Shown: positions 45,135-54,320, counted from the first letter of the stretch. The stretch is 64,000 nt of DNA from Clostridium neonatale (GCF_001458595.1 NZ_LN890328.1:2113743-2177742), one strand, 5' to 3'. The notes: a model not told the origin generated them from the sequence alone. Numbers and translations are program-made.

Positions 45135-46508
45135 ATGAAAAAGAAATTAAAGGTATATACTTTGGTACTTATATCTTTCAGTATACTAGCTCTCTTTTTT
45201 TATTTTAACTGTATAAATGATATCCCAATATTAATTAATAATAATTTATATTCTTCAAAACTACCAAGTAATACTTTTAAAAGTTCATATAATCCCAAAA
45301 TATTATTCGAAAATATGCCTACAACAAAAGTACGTGGAGTTTCATTAGATATTTTAAGCGAAAAAAATATCACGAATATTCCAATGATACTTAAAGCCCA
45401 ACGATATTATATTCCTTTACCTTATATTTGCAAAAAGCTAGATTATTCTATTACACCATATAAAAATTCTTTTAAGTTAATTAAGAATAATAGTAACGAT
45501 GTAATAATTCTAAGTAGAAATTCTTTTACTACAAATTCAAAAGAGAAAAAACTTCGCGGCAATTTATTGAAATATAATAATGAAAACTATATTTCTATAT
45601 CTGACATAGAAGAAATTTTTAATTTAGAAGCAATTTTTAATTTTGAGAATCAAAATATACAATTGCTAAATTCAACAATAAAAAAAATACAACCTAATCC
45701 AATCTATAATAAATTTAACCGCCCCATTGCAATGATACGTTTTGAAGATTTTACTTGTGGAGATTCAAATTTCTCTGATAAAAATCAAGCCAAAGTAAAA
45801 TTTATGGCTGATTATTTATATGAAAATAATATCAAATTCCATGTTGGATGGATACCTAGATTTAAAGCACCTTCTGATAATATAGATAATGATTTACTAT
45901 CTAAAAATAATATGGTTAATGTTGGATTTGTAAATTTACTAGATTATTTAATAAATAAAAATGCCGAAATAGGTTTGCATGGCTATACTCATCAGCATGG
46001 TAATTCAAGAAGTGCTGTAGGTGAAGAATTATCAAAAGACATAAATAATAACGTTTCTGATACTAAAAAAGTTGTTGAAAACGGAATCGATACCGCTTCT
46101 GCATTAAATATTCCTATCACTTTTTTTGAATCACCTCATTATAGTGCCACAGAATTACAAGAAAATGTTATAAATAATTATTTTCAATTGCTTTACGAGC
46201 CATATAATGATTCTATAAATCATTTATATAAAACAAAGACTAATAATTTATACGTTCCAACACCTCTTGGATACATTGATAAGCCTAAAGATACAAAAAA
46301 ATTAATTAATGCATTGAATAATACTAATCCAGAAATTTTTCATAGTTTCTTTTATCATCCATCAATTGAAATTCGATATATAGATTTTGATACAAATAAC
46401 AATTCCATAAACATTCGATATGATGAAAACTCACCATTAAAACAAATTGTACAATCATTAAAAGAAAACAACTATGCAACAATACACATTAGCCAATTAA
46501 CAAAATAG
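45135..46508 (+). CDS. DUF2334 polysaccharide-deacetylase-like membrane-anchored protein
   Basis: 457 residues. One N-terminal anchor (about 5-25) is followed by a region (about 60-185) resembling a copper-amine-oxidase-N-type stalk (IPLPYICKKLDYSITPYKN, NYISISDIEEIFNLEAIF). The DUF2334 domain (about 195-450) has IRFEDFTCG in place of the metal-binding acidic pair and GLHGYTHQHG as the second motif; a third histidine lies in SFFYHPS. This family is related to carbohydrate esterase 4 deacetylases. It probably modifies a cell-wall or exported polysaccharide. Confidence 0.82.
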   Translation: MKKKLKVYTLVLISFSILALFFYFNCINDIPILINNNLYSSKLPSNTFKSSYNPKILFENMPTTKVRGVSLDILSEKNITNIPMILKAQRYYIPLPYICKKLDYSITPYKNSFKLIKNNSNDVIILSRNSFTTNSKEKKLRGNLLKYNNENYISISDIEEIFNLEAIFNFENQNIQLLNSTIKKIQPNPIYNKFNRPIAMIRFEDFTCGDSNFSDKNQAKVKFMADYLYENNIKFHVGWIPRFKAPSDNIDNDLLSKNNMVNVGFVNLLDYLINKNAEIGLHGYTHQHGNSRSAVGEELSKDINNNVSDTKKVVENGIDTASALNIPITFFESPHYSATELQENVINNYFQLLYEPYNDSINHLYKTKTNNLYVPTPLGYIDKPKDTKKLINALNNTNPEIFHSFFYHPSIEIRYIDFDTNNNSINIRYDENSPLKQIVQSLKENNYATIHISQLTK

Positions 46509-46517
46509 TAATTATAA

Positions 46518-46566
46518 AAAACATAGAGTAACTTGTTATTCACAAATTATCTCTATGTTTTTATAA
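46518..46566. terminator. Bidirectional terminator ending the pyr operon and the DUF2334 gene
   Basis: AAAACATAGAG pairs with CTCTATGTTTT around a 22-base loop; T-rich tails on both strands. Confidence 0.85.
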
Positions 46567-46612
46567 TAATATTATTTAATATACTATTAAAATTTATTTA
46601 TTGCTAAAATAA

Positions 46613-47287
46613 TTATTTAGCTCCATATTGTGCATAATATTCATCAATTCTAGCTTTTATTTCATCATCTATAAGTATTTTACCATCAATTTCTTTATTA
46701 TATAAATATTCTATAACTTCTGCCATAGTAACAATTGCACAAGTTTTGAAGCCAAACTTTTCCCTTATTTCACATAAAGCTGATTGTTCTCCTTGACCTT
46801 TTTCCATTCTGTCAACTGAGATTATAAGGCCTTTAACATCAACATCTGCTTGACTTTTTAAAATTGGCATTGTTTCATAAATTGAAGTTCCTGCTGTTGT
46901 AACATCTTCAACTATTAAAACCTTGTCACCATCTTTTAATTTACTTCCAAGAAGTATTCCTGTATCACCATGATCTTTAACTTCTTTTCTGTTAGAGCAG
47001 TATTTAACTTCTATATCATAATTATTAGATAAAGCTATAGCTGTTGTAACACCTAGCGGAATTCCCTTATAAGCTGGTCCAAATAATATATCATAATTGT
47101 CGCCGAAGTTTTCTTTTATAGCTTCTGCATAAAATTCTCCTAGTCTAGCTAGCTGGCTTCCTGTTTGATAATTCCCAGTATTAACAAAGAACGGAGTCTT
47201 TCTTCCACTCTTAGTAACAAAATCCCCAAATGTTAACACTCCACATTCTATCATAAAATCAATAAACTCTTTTTTATAAGCTTTCAT
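46613..47287 (-). CDS. pyrE: Orotate phosphoribosyltransferase
   Basis: 224-residue enzyme joining orotate and PRPP to OMP. The PRPP-binding signature VLIVEDVTTAGTS is near residue 122, and the orotate-binding segment TKSGRKTPFFVNTG near 25. The ATG at 47287 has GGAGGATG upstream; a start five codons earlier overlaps it. It is the last gene of the pyr operon and lies 123 bases downstream of pyrD, a spacer that includes an ATTCACAG-type repeat remnant. Confidence 0.95.
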   Translation of the reverse strand: MKAYKKEFIDFMIECGVLTFGDFVTKSGRKTPFFVNTGNYQTGSQLARLGEFYAEAIKENFGDNYDILFGPAYKGIPLGVTTAIALSNNYDIEVKYCSNRKEVKDHGDTGILLGSKLKDGDKVLIVEDVTTAGTSIYETMPILKSQADVDVKGLIISVDRMEKGQGEQSALCEIREKFGFKTCAIVTMAEVIEYLYNKEIDGKILIDDEIKARIDEYYAQYGAK

Positions 47288-47410
47288 ATTTTCATCCTCC
47301 ATCTTTTAATTCACAGTTTTCACTTAATAATTGCCAGGTAGTATACACAATCTATTTAGAAAAACCAAAATTTTTTTCTCTTAAACTGTTAACTTTCAAT
47401 TTCCTGCTTA

Positions 47411-48307
47411 TTAAATTATTCCTACTATTTCATTTATATCTTTAATCCCTTGTGATTTTAAGAAATTTTCCATTTCTTCGATTATTTCTTTACCTGCCAT
47501 TGGATTAAAGAAGTTAACTGTTCCTATTTGTATTGCACTTGCACCAGCCATCATGAACTCAATTGCATCTAATCCATTTGATATACCACCAAGACCTATC
47601 ACTGGAATATCAACTGCTTTTGAAACTTCATAAACCATTCTAAGTGCTATAGGTTTTACAGCTGGTCCTGAAAGTCCTGCACTTACATTATTAAATACTG
47701 GCTTTCTCTTATATGGATCTATTGCCATACCTTTTAGTGTATTTATTAACGATATAGAATCAGCTCCTGCTTCTTGACATTTTACAGCCATGTCAACTAT
47801 ATCTTCTGCATTAGGAGATAATTTAACCATAAGAGGTTTAGTAGTAAGGCTTCTTACTTCCTTTACAACATCATACGCCACATCCGACTTAATTCCAAAT
47901 GCCATACCTCCATGCTTTACGTTTGGACAAGATATGTTAAGTTCAATTATATCCACATCAGTTTTATCTATTTTACTTATAGCAGCTCCATAATCTTCTA
48001 AACAGCCACCACCAACATTAGCTAATATATTTGTACCTAATTTCTTCATTTTAGGTAATTCTTTTTCTATAAATGCATCTATTCCTGGATTATTTAATCC
48101 TACTGAATTCATCATTCCAGATGGTGTTTCAAAAACTCTTAATCCATCATTTCCTTCTTTAGGGTTTATAGTAAGTCCCTTAGATGATATCCCACCTAGA
48201 ATTCCTACGTCATAAAAATTATTATATTCTGCACCAAAACCAAATGTTCCTGATGCAGCAATTACAGGGTTTTTAAATTCTACTCCATTTATATTAACCT
48301 TTAACAT
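47411..48307 (-). CDS. pyrD: Dihydroorotate dehydrogenase, catalytic subunit (class 1B)
   Basis: 298-residue FMN enzyme oxidising dihydroorotate to orotate. Class 1 features include NPVIAASGTFGFG near residue 12, ELNISCPNVKHGG near 128 with the catalytic cysteine, and the FMN-phosphate loop GLGGISNGLDAIEFMMAGASAIQ near 245. It pairs with PyrK encoded next to it, giving the NAD-dependent heterotetramer. GGCGGTGG precedes the ATG. Confidence 0.95.
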   Translation of the reverse strand: MLKVNINGVEFKNPVIAASGTFGFGAEYNNFYDVGILGGISSKGLTINPKEGNDGLRVFETPSGMMNSVGLNNPGIDAFIEKELPKMKKLGTNILANVGGGCLEDYGAAISKIDKTDVDIIELNISCPNVKHGGMAFGIKSDVAYDVVKEVRSLTTKPLMVKLSPNAEDIVDMAVKCQEAGADSISLINTLKGMAIDPYKRKPVFNNVSAGLSGPAVKPIALRMVYEVSKAVDIPVIGLGGISNGLDAIEFMMAGASAIQIGTVNFFNPMAGKEIIEEMENFLKSQGIKDINEIVGII

Positions 48308-48323
48308 ATATCCACCGCCTTTT

Positions 48324-48470
48324 GCAATTCATAATTCACAATTCACGATTCACAATTATTAGATTGCAATTTATATATTTTTTGCTAAAAATACATACTA
48401 TCAAATCTTTTTTGATTTTTTCTTAATTTCACTCTATACATTCTAAAGATCATAAATTGTACATTGTGCT
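48324..48470. repeat. Repeat-bounded spacer between pyrK and pyrD
   Basis: An array of ATTCACAATTCA-type units (48324-48360) faces a shorter inverted partner (AAATTGTACATTGTGCTT, 48452-48470) across about 90 bases. Confidence 0.6.
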
Positions 48471-48488
48471 TTATAAATTTTTAATTGA

Positions 48489-49232
48489 TTAAAGTTCTAC
48501 ATAATATCCATCAAATACTGGACCATCTTTACATGTTCTTTTATTTCCGTCTTTAGTCTTACATGTACATACTAAACATGCTCCTACTCCACATGCCATG
48601 TGTTTTTCCATAGAAACATATACTTTTACATTCTTTTCTTTACACATTTCAACTACAGCTTTCATCATTACTTCCGGTCCACAACATAATACAGTATCAT
48701 ATTCTTCTACATTTAGAATTTCTGTAACAAATCCCTTATGACCATGCTTACCACTGTTAGTAGATATTTTTATATCATTTACATATTCTTTAAAATCATT
48801 CACTAAGTAAATTTCATCTCTAAAGCCTGCATATAAATCTATTTTTTCATCTCTATTTTTAGATCTTAATTGCTTTGATAATTCAAGAAGTGGTGCAATC
48901 CCTATTCCTCCACCAACTAAGGCTACTTTTCCATACTCTTTATTTAAATCAAATCCATTTCCAAGTGGACCTGTTAAAGATATAGTATCACCTTCTTTAA
49001 GATCTACATATTCTTTAGTTCCTGTTCCAACTACTGCATATAGAAATGTTAATTTATCATCATTTTTTTCACATATACTTATAGGCCTTGGAAGAAGTGT
49101 TTGCCCCTTATGCTTTAGCATATAAAATTGTCCTGCATTTATTTCATTTGTATCTTCTACACTCATCTTAAATATTCCTGTAGCAATTTCTTCATTTGAT
49201 ATTATTTTCGCATCTTTGTATGTAATTGACAT
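48489..49232 (-). CDS. pyrK: Dihydroorotate dehydrogenase electron-transfer subunit
   Basis: 247-residue FAD and [2Fe-2S] protein passing electrons from PyrD to NAD+. The flavin-binding region shows LLPRPISICEK near 45 and VGGGIGIAPLLELSKQL near 105 for NAD. The cluster cysteines lie in CGVGACLVCTC near 215 with a fourth in KRTCKDG. The ATG at 49232 has GGAGG seven bases upstream; the longer open frame enters repeat sequence. Confidence 0.95.
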   Translation of the reverse strand: MSITYKDAKIISNEEIATGIFKMSVEDTNEINAGQFYMLKHKGQTLLPRPISICEKNDDKLTFLYAVVGTGTKEYVDLKEGDTISLTGPLGNGFDLNKEYGKVALVGGGIGIAPLLELSKQLRSKNRDEKIDLYAGFRDEIYLVNDFKEYVNDIKISTNSGKHGHKGFVTEILNVEEYDTVLCCGPEVMMKAVVEMCKEKNVKVYVSMEKHMACGVGACLVCTCKTKDGNKRTCKDGPVFDGYYVEL

Positions 49233-49244
49233 AATAACCTCCAT

Positions 49245-49373
49245 ATCAATTGTCAATTATCAATTGTCAATTATCAATTAAACTTAGAAATGCTATCTGC
49301 ATTCCTTTAAATTTTATGTACTACATATTATTGTTTCATCATTAATTGATAATTGAGCATTGATTATTGATCA
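49245..49373. repeat. Repeat-bounded element in the pyrF-pyrK spacer
   Basis: An array of TCAATTGTCAATTA units (49245-49280) and an inverted array (ATTGATAATTGAG..., 49341-49373) enclose about 60 bases. The inner sequence resembles that of the element upstream of pyrB. Confidence 0.7.
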
Positions 49374-49376
49374 TTA

Positions 49377-50240
49377 TTATCTTTTTACTGCTTCTCTTAT
49401 AGCATCTCTCATTTTTATTGCTTCTTCTCTTGCACAAGCTGCAAACTCTTCTGGCTTACCAACTTTTTTATACGCAAGTAATATTCCTCTTGAAGAATTT
49501 ACAACTCCACCATTTCCATCTTTAAGGTATAATGCAACATCTTCTGCTGTTCCACCTTGTGCTCCATATCCAGGTATTAAGAAGAACATATTATTATAGC
49601 TTTCTCTTATTTTCTTACCTTCTTCAACATGTGTACATCCTATTACTCCGCCTACTGGTGCATATCCACATTCACCTATACACTCTTTTGACATTTCTGA
49701 TAACTTATCTGCTACCACTTCAAATACTTTCTTTCCTGTAGTCACATCTAAACATTCAATATCATCTGCTCCAGGATTTGAAGTTCTAACTAAAACAAAT
49801 GCTCCTTTTTTACCATTTTCAAAGTATGGCATATATGGTTCTATACTATCCATTCCCATATAAGGGCTTAATGTAACAAAGTCTGCTTCAAAATCTCCTT
49901 CTAAATGCGCCTTTGCATACATTTTAGCAGTTGCTGCTATATCTCCTCTTTTAATATCAGCAATTATTATTTCATCCTTGCTTCTTAGGTAATCCAATGT
50001 CTTCTTATATGCATTTAACCCTTCTAATCCTAATGCTTCATAATAAGCAATTTGAACCTTAAAGCATGCAGAAACATCATATGTAGCATCTATTATTTGT
50101 TTATTAAATTCAAATATAGCTTCACTTATACTTCTACCTTCTTTTATGTGATCCGGTACATAATCTATTGCTGTATCTAATCCTACACAAACAACGCCTC
50201 TTTTTTCAACTCTATCATATAATTTATCAATTATGTTCAT
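49377..50240 (-). CDS. pyrF: Orotidine 5'-phosphate decarboxylase
   Basis: 287-residue enzyme converting OMP to UMP; the longer type-2 form. The catalytic lysine/aspartate charge network is in IIADIKRGDIAATAK near 93, preceded by VCVGLDTAIDYVP. The phosphate site includes SRGILLAY near 255. GGAGGGG lies upstream of the ATG. Together with pyrE it completes the pathway to UMP. Confidence 0.95.
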   Translation of the reverse strand: MNIIDKLYDRVEKRGVVCVGLDTAIDYVPDHIKEGRSISEAIFEFNKQIIDATYDVSACFKVQIAYYEALGLEGLNAYKKTLDYLRSKDEIIIADIKRGDIAATAKMYAKAHLEGDFEADFVTLSPYMGMDSIEPYMPYFENGKKGAFVLVRTSNPGADDIECLDVTTGKKVFEVVADKLSEMSKECIGECGYAPVGGVIGCTHVEEGKKIRESYNNMFFLIPGYGAQGGTAEDVALYLKDGNGGVVNSSRGILLAYKKVGKPEEFAACAREEAIKMRDAIREAVKR

Positions 50241-50260
50241 TAATTAACCCCTCCATTTTC

Positions 50261-50293
50261 AGTTGACAGTTGACAATTGACAGTTGACAGTTT
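50261..50293. repeat. Tandem repeat array in the pyrC-pyrF spacer
   Basis: Four copies of AGTTGAC(A)-type units, one of them ATTGAC. No inverted partner was found downstream. Confidence 0.7.
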
Positions 50294-50426
50294 TATTATT
50301 CTTCTTTTCTATCAAATGTAAAATATCGGTTATCAATCTACTTTTCATTTTTTAACATTTCTTAATTATCAGCTAAAACTACAAGCCTTTACCATAAATT
50401 CAAACTTGATTACTATAGTTTAATAA

Positions 50427-51623
50427 TTATTTTTTATACTTAATTACTCCACCTTTTACAGTTGCAAGTATATCTCCATAGAATTCCATTCCCTCAAATG
50501 GAGTATTTTTACCCTTTGATGCAAATTCACTGCTACTTACTTTAATTTTAGTATCTGTATCTACTAGTACTAAGTCACCTTCTACTCCAACACTTATTTT
50601 ACCTTTATTCATTCCAAGAAGGTTAGCTGGATTGTATGACATAAGTTTACTTAATGTATTTAAGCTTATATTATTTTTCTTAACTAAATTTGTGTAGCAA
50701 ATTGCAAATGCAGTTTCAAGTCCTACCATTCCTGGTGATCCTTTTTTCTTTTCTTCTAGCGTATGAGGTGCATGATCTGTTCCTATTGTATCTACCATCC
50801 CAAGCTTTATTGCATTTATAATTGCTTCCACATCTTCTTTTTCTCTTATTGGTGGATTAACTCTATAGTCATTTACATCTCTTGTTAAACCTATATGATG
50901 AGGTGTAACTTCAAGTGTAACATTTGCACCACTCATTTTTGCATCTATTATATACTTAATAGCTTCCTTTGTACTTACATGACACATATGTAATCTTGCA
51001 CCACTTAATTTGGCAAGTTCCACATCTCTCATTGTCATCATGTTTTCTGCTATTCTCATATCTACTTTTGAAAATTCCGGACTTTCTGCATGAGACATTA
51101 TGATCCAGTTATTTTCCTTAGCTATTTTCATAGCTTCAAGCATTGTATTTGAATTTGATACTCCAACTCCATCATCTGATAGGGCTTTAACTCCTTTATC
51201 ATCTTTTAATTCTTCTAAATGACTTAATGTTACTCCATCAAAGTTCTTTGTAACTGATGGACATTGATGTATATCTATTAAATCTAATTCTTTAGATTTA
51301 TTTCTAACATAATCTAATGTTTCTTTTGTAGAACATATTGGGTTAGTATTTGCCATAGTACATACGCCAGTATACCCACCTCTTAATGCTGCTCTAGAAC
51401 CTGTTTCAATGTCTTCCTTCCATGTAAGCCCTGGGTCTCTAAAATGTGTATGTGTATCAATAAATGATGGCATTATTGTTTTGCCATGACAATCCAATAT
51501 TTCTACTCCATCCTTTTCTATTTTAGAAGCAATTTCTTTTATTAATCCGTTCTCAATATATATATCACCATGAAAATCTTGAGTTACATCTATTATTCTT
51601 GCATTTTTAATTAATAATCCCAT
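50427..51623 (-). CDS. pyrC: Dihydroorotase
   Basis: 398-residue class I amidohydrolase closing carbamoyl-aspartate to dihydroorotate. The metal pair HxH is in FIDTHTHFRDPG near 60, further zinc ligands occur in ECP-type positions (MSHAES near 178 and LHMCHVS near 232), and the catalytic aspartate in TIGTDHAPH near 304. The C-terminal beta domain is complete. AGGAGC precedes the ATG. It follows pyrI by 26 bases. Confidence 0.95.
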   Translation of the reverse strand: MGLLIKNARIIDVTQDFHGDIYIENGLIKEIASKIEKDGVEILDCHGKTIMPSFIDTHTHFRDPGLTWKEDIETGSRAALRGGYTGVCTMANTNPICSTKETLDYVRNKSKELDLIDIHQCPSVTKNFDGVTLSHLEELKDDKGVKALSDDGVGVSNSNTMLEAMKIAKENNWIIMSHAESPEFSKVDMRIAENMMTMRDVELAKLSGARLHMCHVSTKEAIKYIIDAKMSGANVTLEVTPHHIGLTRDVNDYRVNPPIREKEDVEAIINAIKLGMVDTIGTDHAPHTLEEKKKGSPGMVGLETAFAICYTNLVKKNNISLNTLSKLMSYNPANLLGMNKGKISVGVEGDLVLVDTDTKIKVSSSEFASKGKNTPFEGMEFYGDILATVKGGVIKYKK

Positions 51624-51649
51624 AACATCTAGCTCCTATTAATTTATTA

Positions 51650-52081
51650 TTAGTTTTCGCTTAACTTTGTTATTACATCACAGTATTCACATCTATATCT
51701 TCCATTTTCCTCATCCACTAATATAAATGAATGTGGAACATATTCTTCTACCTTAGTTATACAGCTTGGATTTTTACATTTTATTATATTGTGTACTTTA
51801 TTAGGAAGACTTGGTTTTACTTTTCTAACAATCTGTTCATTTTTTACTTCACATATTGTTATTTTAGGTGAAAGTAATGCTAAAGTTGTATAATCTATTT
51901 CACCACAGTTTTCTATTTTGATTATGTCTTTCTTACCCAATTTTTTACTATCTGCATTTATTATTAATGCTACACTATAATCACTTTTATCTAACTCTAA
52001 ATAGTTAAATATCTTTATTCCAAGACCTGCTTCAATATGATCTATTACTATACCATTTTTTATACTAGTTATTTCTAACAT
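51650..52081 (-). CDS. pyrI: Aspartate carbamoyltransferase regulatory subunit
   Basis: 143-residue nucleotide-binding, zinc-containing subunit that makes the carbamoyltransferase allosteric. The zinc cysteines occur as CKNPSC near 104 and CEYC near 133. The N-terminal domain carries VIDHIEAGLGIKIFNYL, the effector site. It begins immediately after the pyrB stop (TAG then ATG), so the two subunits are made in register. Confidence 0.95.
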   Translation of the reverse strand: MLEITSIKNGIVIDHIEAGLGIKIFNYLELDKSDYSVALIINADSKKLGKKDIIKIENCGEIDYTTLALLSPKITICEVKNEQIVRKVKPSLPNKVHNIIKCKNPSCITKVEEYVPHSFILVDEENGRYRCEYCDVITKLSEN

Positions 52082-53008
52082 CTACATCACCCCTAATAGT
52101 TTAATCATAAGCGCCATTCTTACATACATTCCATATTCAGCTTGCTTAAAATAAGAAGCTCTTTCATCTTCATCTACTTCATATGCAATTTCATTAACTC
52201 TTGGAAGTGGGTGCATAACTATCATCTCTTTTTTAGCTAAATCCATTTTTGCTTTATCTAATATATAACTGTCTTTTAATCTTAAATATTCTTCTTCATT
52301 AAAGAATCTTTCTTTTTGAACTCTTGTCATATATAAAATATCTAAATCTTGTATAACATCTTCAAGTTTTTCAACTTCAACATATTCTATATTATTTTTT
52401 TCTAATACTTCTTCTCTTATATATTGTGGGATTGCAAGTTCTTTAGGTGATATTAAGACAAACTTGTTTCCTGAATATCTTGACATTGCTTTTATTAAGG
52501 AATGAACAGTTCTACCAAACTTTAAGTCTCCACAAATTCCTATAGTATGATTCTTAAGGCCTTGCTTTAAGCTTGTTATTGTTAGTAAATCTGCTAATGT
52601 TTGAGTTGGATGCTGATGTCCACCATCTCCTGCATTTATAATAGGTACACTAGAATAAAGGCTTGCAACTTTTGCTGATCCTTCTTTTGGATGCCTCATT
52701 GCAATTATATCTGAATATATTGATACCATTTTTATAGTATCAGCTAATGTTTCTCCTTTAGATATTGACGTAGAACTTGGTTCTGAAAATCCTAAAATCT
52801 TTCCTCCAAGTCTCATCATAGCTGCTTCAAAACTTAATCTTGTTCTTGTACTTGGTTCATAAAATAATGTTCCTAAGATTTTTCCATCACATATATGTGC
52901 AAAATCTTCTGGACTTTTCATTATTTTGTTTGCTAAACTAAATAATTCGTCTAGCTCTTCAACAGTAAAATCTCTTGGCTCTATTAAATGTCTAATTTCT
53001 CTTGTCAT
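52082..53008 (-). CDS. pyrB: Aspartate carbamoyltransferase catalytic subunit
   Basis: 308-residue enzyme making carbamoyl-aspartate. The carbamoyl-phosphate site FYEPSTRTRLSFE is near 48, and HPTQTLADLL near 130 with the aspartate-loop HPLPRVNEI near 265. The ATG at 53008 has AAGGAG upstream; a GTG three codons earlier overlaps it. First gene of the pyr operon; expression passes the attenuator at 53196-53290. Confidence 0.96.
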   Translation of the reverse strand: MTREIRHLIEPRDFTVEELDELFSLANKIMKSPEDFAHICDGKILGTLFYEPSTRTRLSFEAAMMRLGGKILGFSEPSSTSISKGETLADTIKMVSIYSDIIAMRHPKEGSAKVASLYSSVPIINAGDGGHQHPTQTLADLLTITSLKQGLKNHTIGICGDLKFGRTVHSLIKAMSRYSGNKFVLISPKELAIPQYIREEVLEKNNIEYVEVEKLEDVIQDLDILYMTRVQKERFFNEEEYLRLKDSYILDKAKMDLAKKEMIVMHPLPRVNEIAYEVDEDERASYFKQAEYGMYVRMALMIKLLGVM

Positions 53009-53055
53009 TTTAATCACTCCTTCGTAACCTCTCTGTGTTAATTTAAAGGGAATAT

Positions 53056-53186
53056 TTCAATTATCATTTATCAATTGTCAATGATCAATTTAAGCTGAAA
53101 TTCCAATAGAATTTCTTAAATTATATTTTTTATTTTGCTTAGGCAAAATCATCTTCAATTGATAATTGAGTATTTAAAATTGATTA
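53056..53186. repeat. Repeat-bounded element upstream of pyrB
   Basis: TTATCAATTGTCAATGATCA-type units (53056-53090) and an inverted array (53155-53186) enclose about 65 bases. The inner AATTTCTTAAATT segment resembles the inner part of the element at 49245-49373. It lies in the transcribed leader after the attenuator. Confidence 0.65.
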
Positions 53187-53195
53187 TAAATATGT

Positions 53196-53290
53196 AAAAA
53201 ACCTTCCTTATTAATAAAGGAAGGCATAATAATCCTGTGTTTTTGGCATTACATTACTTCCTTATTGATCTCTCAGTATCAAATTAAAGG
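53196..53290 (-). promoter_or_regulatory. PyrR-type transcription attenuator of the pyr operon
   Basis: Three mutually exclusive hairpins are visible on the minus strand. An anti-antiterminator (53260-53290) has terminal loop ACTGAGAG on a TTGAT/ATCAA stem above CCTT/AAGG; the loop fits the PyrR binding-loop core CNGNGAG. An antiterminator can form by pairing AATAAGGAAG with CTTCCTTTATT. The terminator is CCTTCCTT/AAGGAAGG followed by T6 (53196-53226). Uridine nucleotide-bound PyrR would favour termination. No pyrR gene is in the window, so the protein is inferred. Confidence 0.8.
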
Positions 53291-53304
53291 TTTTTCTTTG
53301 TGTA

Positions 53305-53333
53305 AGGATACCACTTCTTTTATTGCCTGTCAA
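53305..53333 (-). promoter_or_regulatory. Sigma-A promoter of the pyr operon
   Basis: TTGACA (53328-53333) and TATCCT (53305-53310), spacer 17. The predicted start is about 10 bases before the anti-antiterminator hairpin. Confidence 0.8.
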
Positions 53334-53386
53334 TATGCAATTAGATTAATATATTAATAATTTATAATATTTACATATTATAAAAA

Positions 53387-53426
53387 AACAACAGATAAAC
53401 TAATTAAATTTATCTGTTGTTTTTTG
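53387..53426 (-). terminator. Terminator of the beta-lactamase-like gene
   Basis: AAACAACAGATAAA pairs perfectly with its complement, with T7 on the minus side and T6 on the plus side. Confidence 0.9.
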
Positions 53427-53490
53427 GGCAAAATCAATAAATATCTTTTTAAATAAATATCTATTTAATATTTTAATTCAAATATATTAC

Positions 53491-54267
53491 CTAAAAATTA
53501 TTAGTTACGTTATCCCACATCATCTTTCCACATTTAGCAAGTGTAACTGTACCGTAAACACTATTTGGTATTCCCATTGATAAAACAGTGAAAGTATATG
53601 TTCCCTTTTGGAGATGAATTAAAGCTGTATCATTTTCAACTCCAGATTTATCACCAGTTTTGCTTGATATGTCATATTTCAAATCATCTGGAATATAAAG
53701 AGCTAATTTATTTTTCATTTGTTGTCTTTGTAAAATATCTGCAAGCATTATGCTATCTTTTTCATTCAAAAAAGTAGAATTATATAGATGCTTCCATACT
53801 TTAGATAAATCTAACGCACTTGTGATATTTTCAATTCCACTACTTGCGGCTCTTTCATCTGAAGTCTTCCTATTTAATTTTGTATTTTTTAATCCCATGG
53901 CATCTATATCTTCATTAATATTATCTATTCCAACTATATCGATTAATTTATTAGCTGCTGTATTATCACTTTGTATAAGCATTGCGACTAATAATTCAAA
54001 TATTGTATATTCTCTATTATCAAATTCATGTAGTATTCCTGTACCATAAACTTTATCTTCTTCTTCTATCTTTATTTTATCTAAAAAGGATGCTTTTCCT
54101 TTTTCAACATATTTAATAACTGACATTGCTATTGGGAGCTTCATACATCCAGCACTTGTCATTTGCACATTTTCATTATATCCAAAACTATATCCACTTT
54201 CTAAATCCTCAAAAAAGAATGCATATGTTCCAATTCTAGTTTCTAAATATCTTTTTATTTCTTTCAT
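53491..54267 (-). CDS. Class A beta-lactamase-fold protein with altered active site
   Basis: 258-residue cytosolic-looking protein (no signal peptide) of the class A beta-lactamase/serine hydrolase fold. The SDN motif (IQSDNTAANKL near 98) and KTG motif (SSKTGDKSG near 206) are in place. The SxxK motif is not: residues 38-43 read SAGCMK, so the position three before Lys43 is Gly40, where the nucleophilic serine belongs. Ser38 is two residues off. The ATG at 54267 has AGTGGTGA upstream. Possibly a non-hydrolysing binding protein, or an enzyme using another residue. Function unknown. Confidence 0.75.
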   Translation of the reverse strand: MKEIKRYLETRIGTYAFFFEDLESGYSFGYNENVQMTSAGCMKLPIAMSVIKYVEKGKASFLDKIKIEEEDKVYGTGILHEFDNREYTIFELLVAMLIQSDNTAANKLIDIVGIDNINEDIDAMGLKNTKLNRKTSDERAASSGIENITSALDLSKVWKHLYNSTFLNEKDSIMLADILQRQQMKNKLALYIPDDLKYDISSKTGDKSGVENDTALIHLQKGTYTFTVLSMGIPNSVYGTVTLAKCGKMMWDNVTNNF

Positions 54268-54320
54268 AAAAGTCACCACTTTCTAAATAGTCTTAATTAT
54301 CACTTGGCTTATTATTTCAA

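Noticed and set aside
49245..49373. Short repeats as a CRISPR array
   Set aside because: Units are 7-10 bases, degenerate and without unique spacers; no cas genes are present.
53305..53325. Resemblance to a T-box sequence (AAGTGGTATCC) upstream of pyrB
   Set aside because: The stretch is the spacer and -10 box of the pyr promoter, lacks ACCGCG and is not transcribed.
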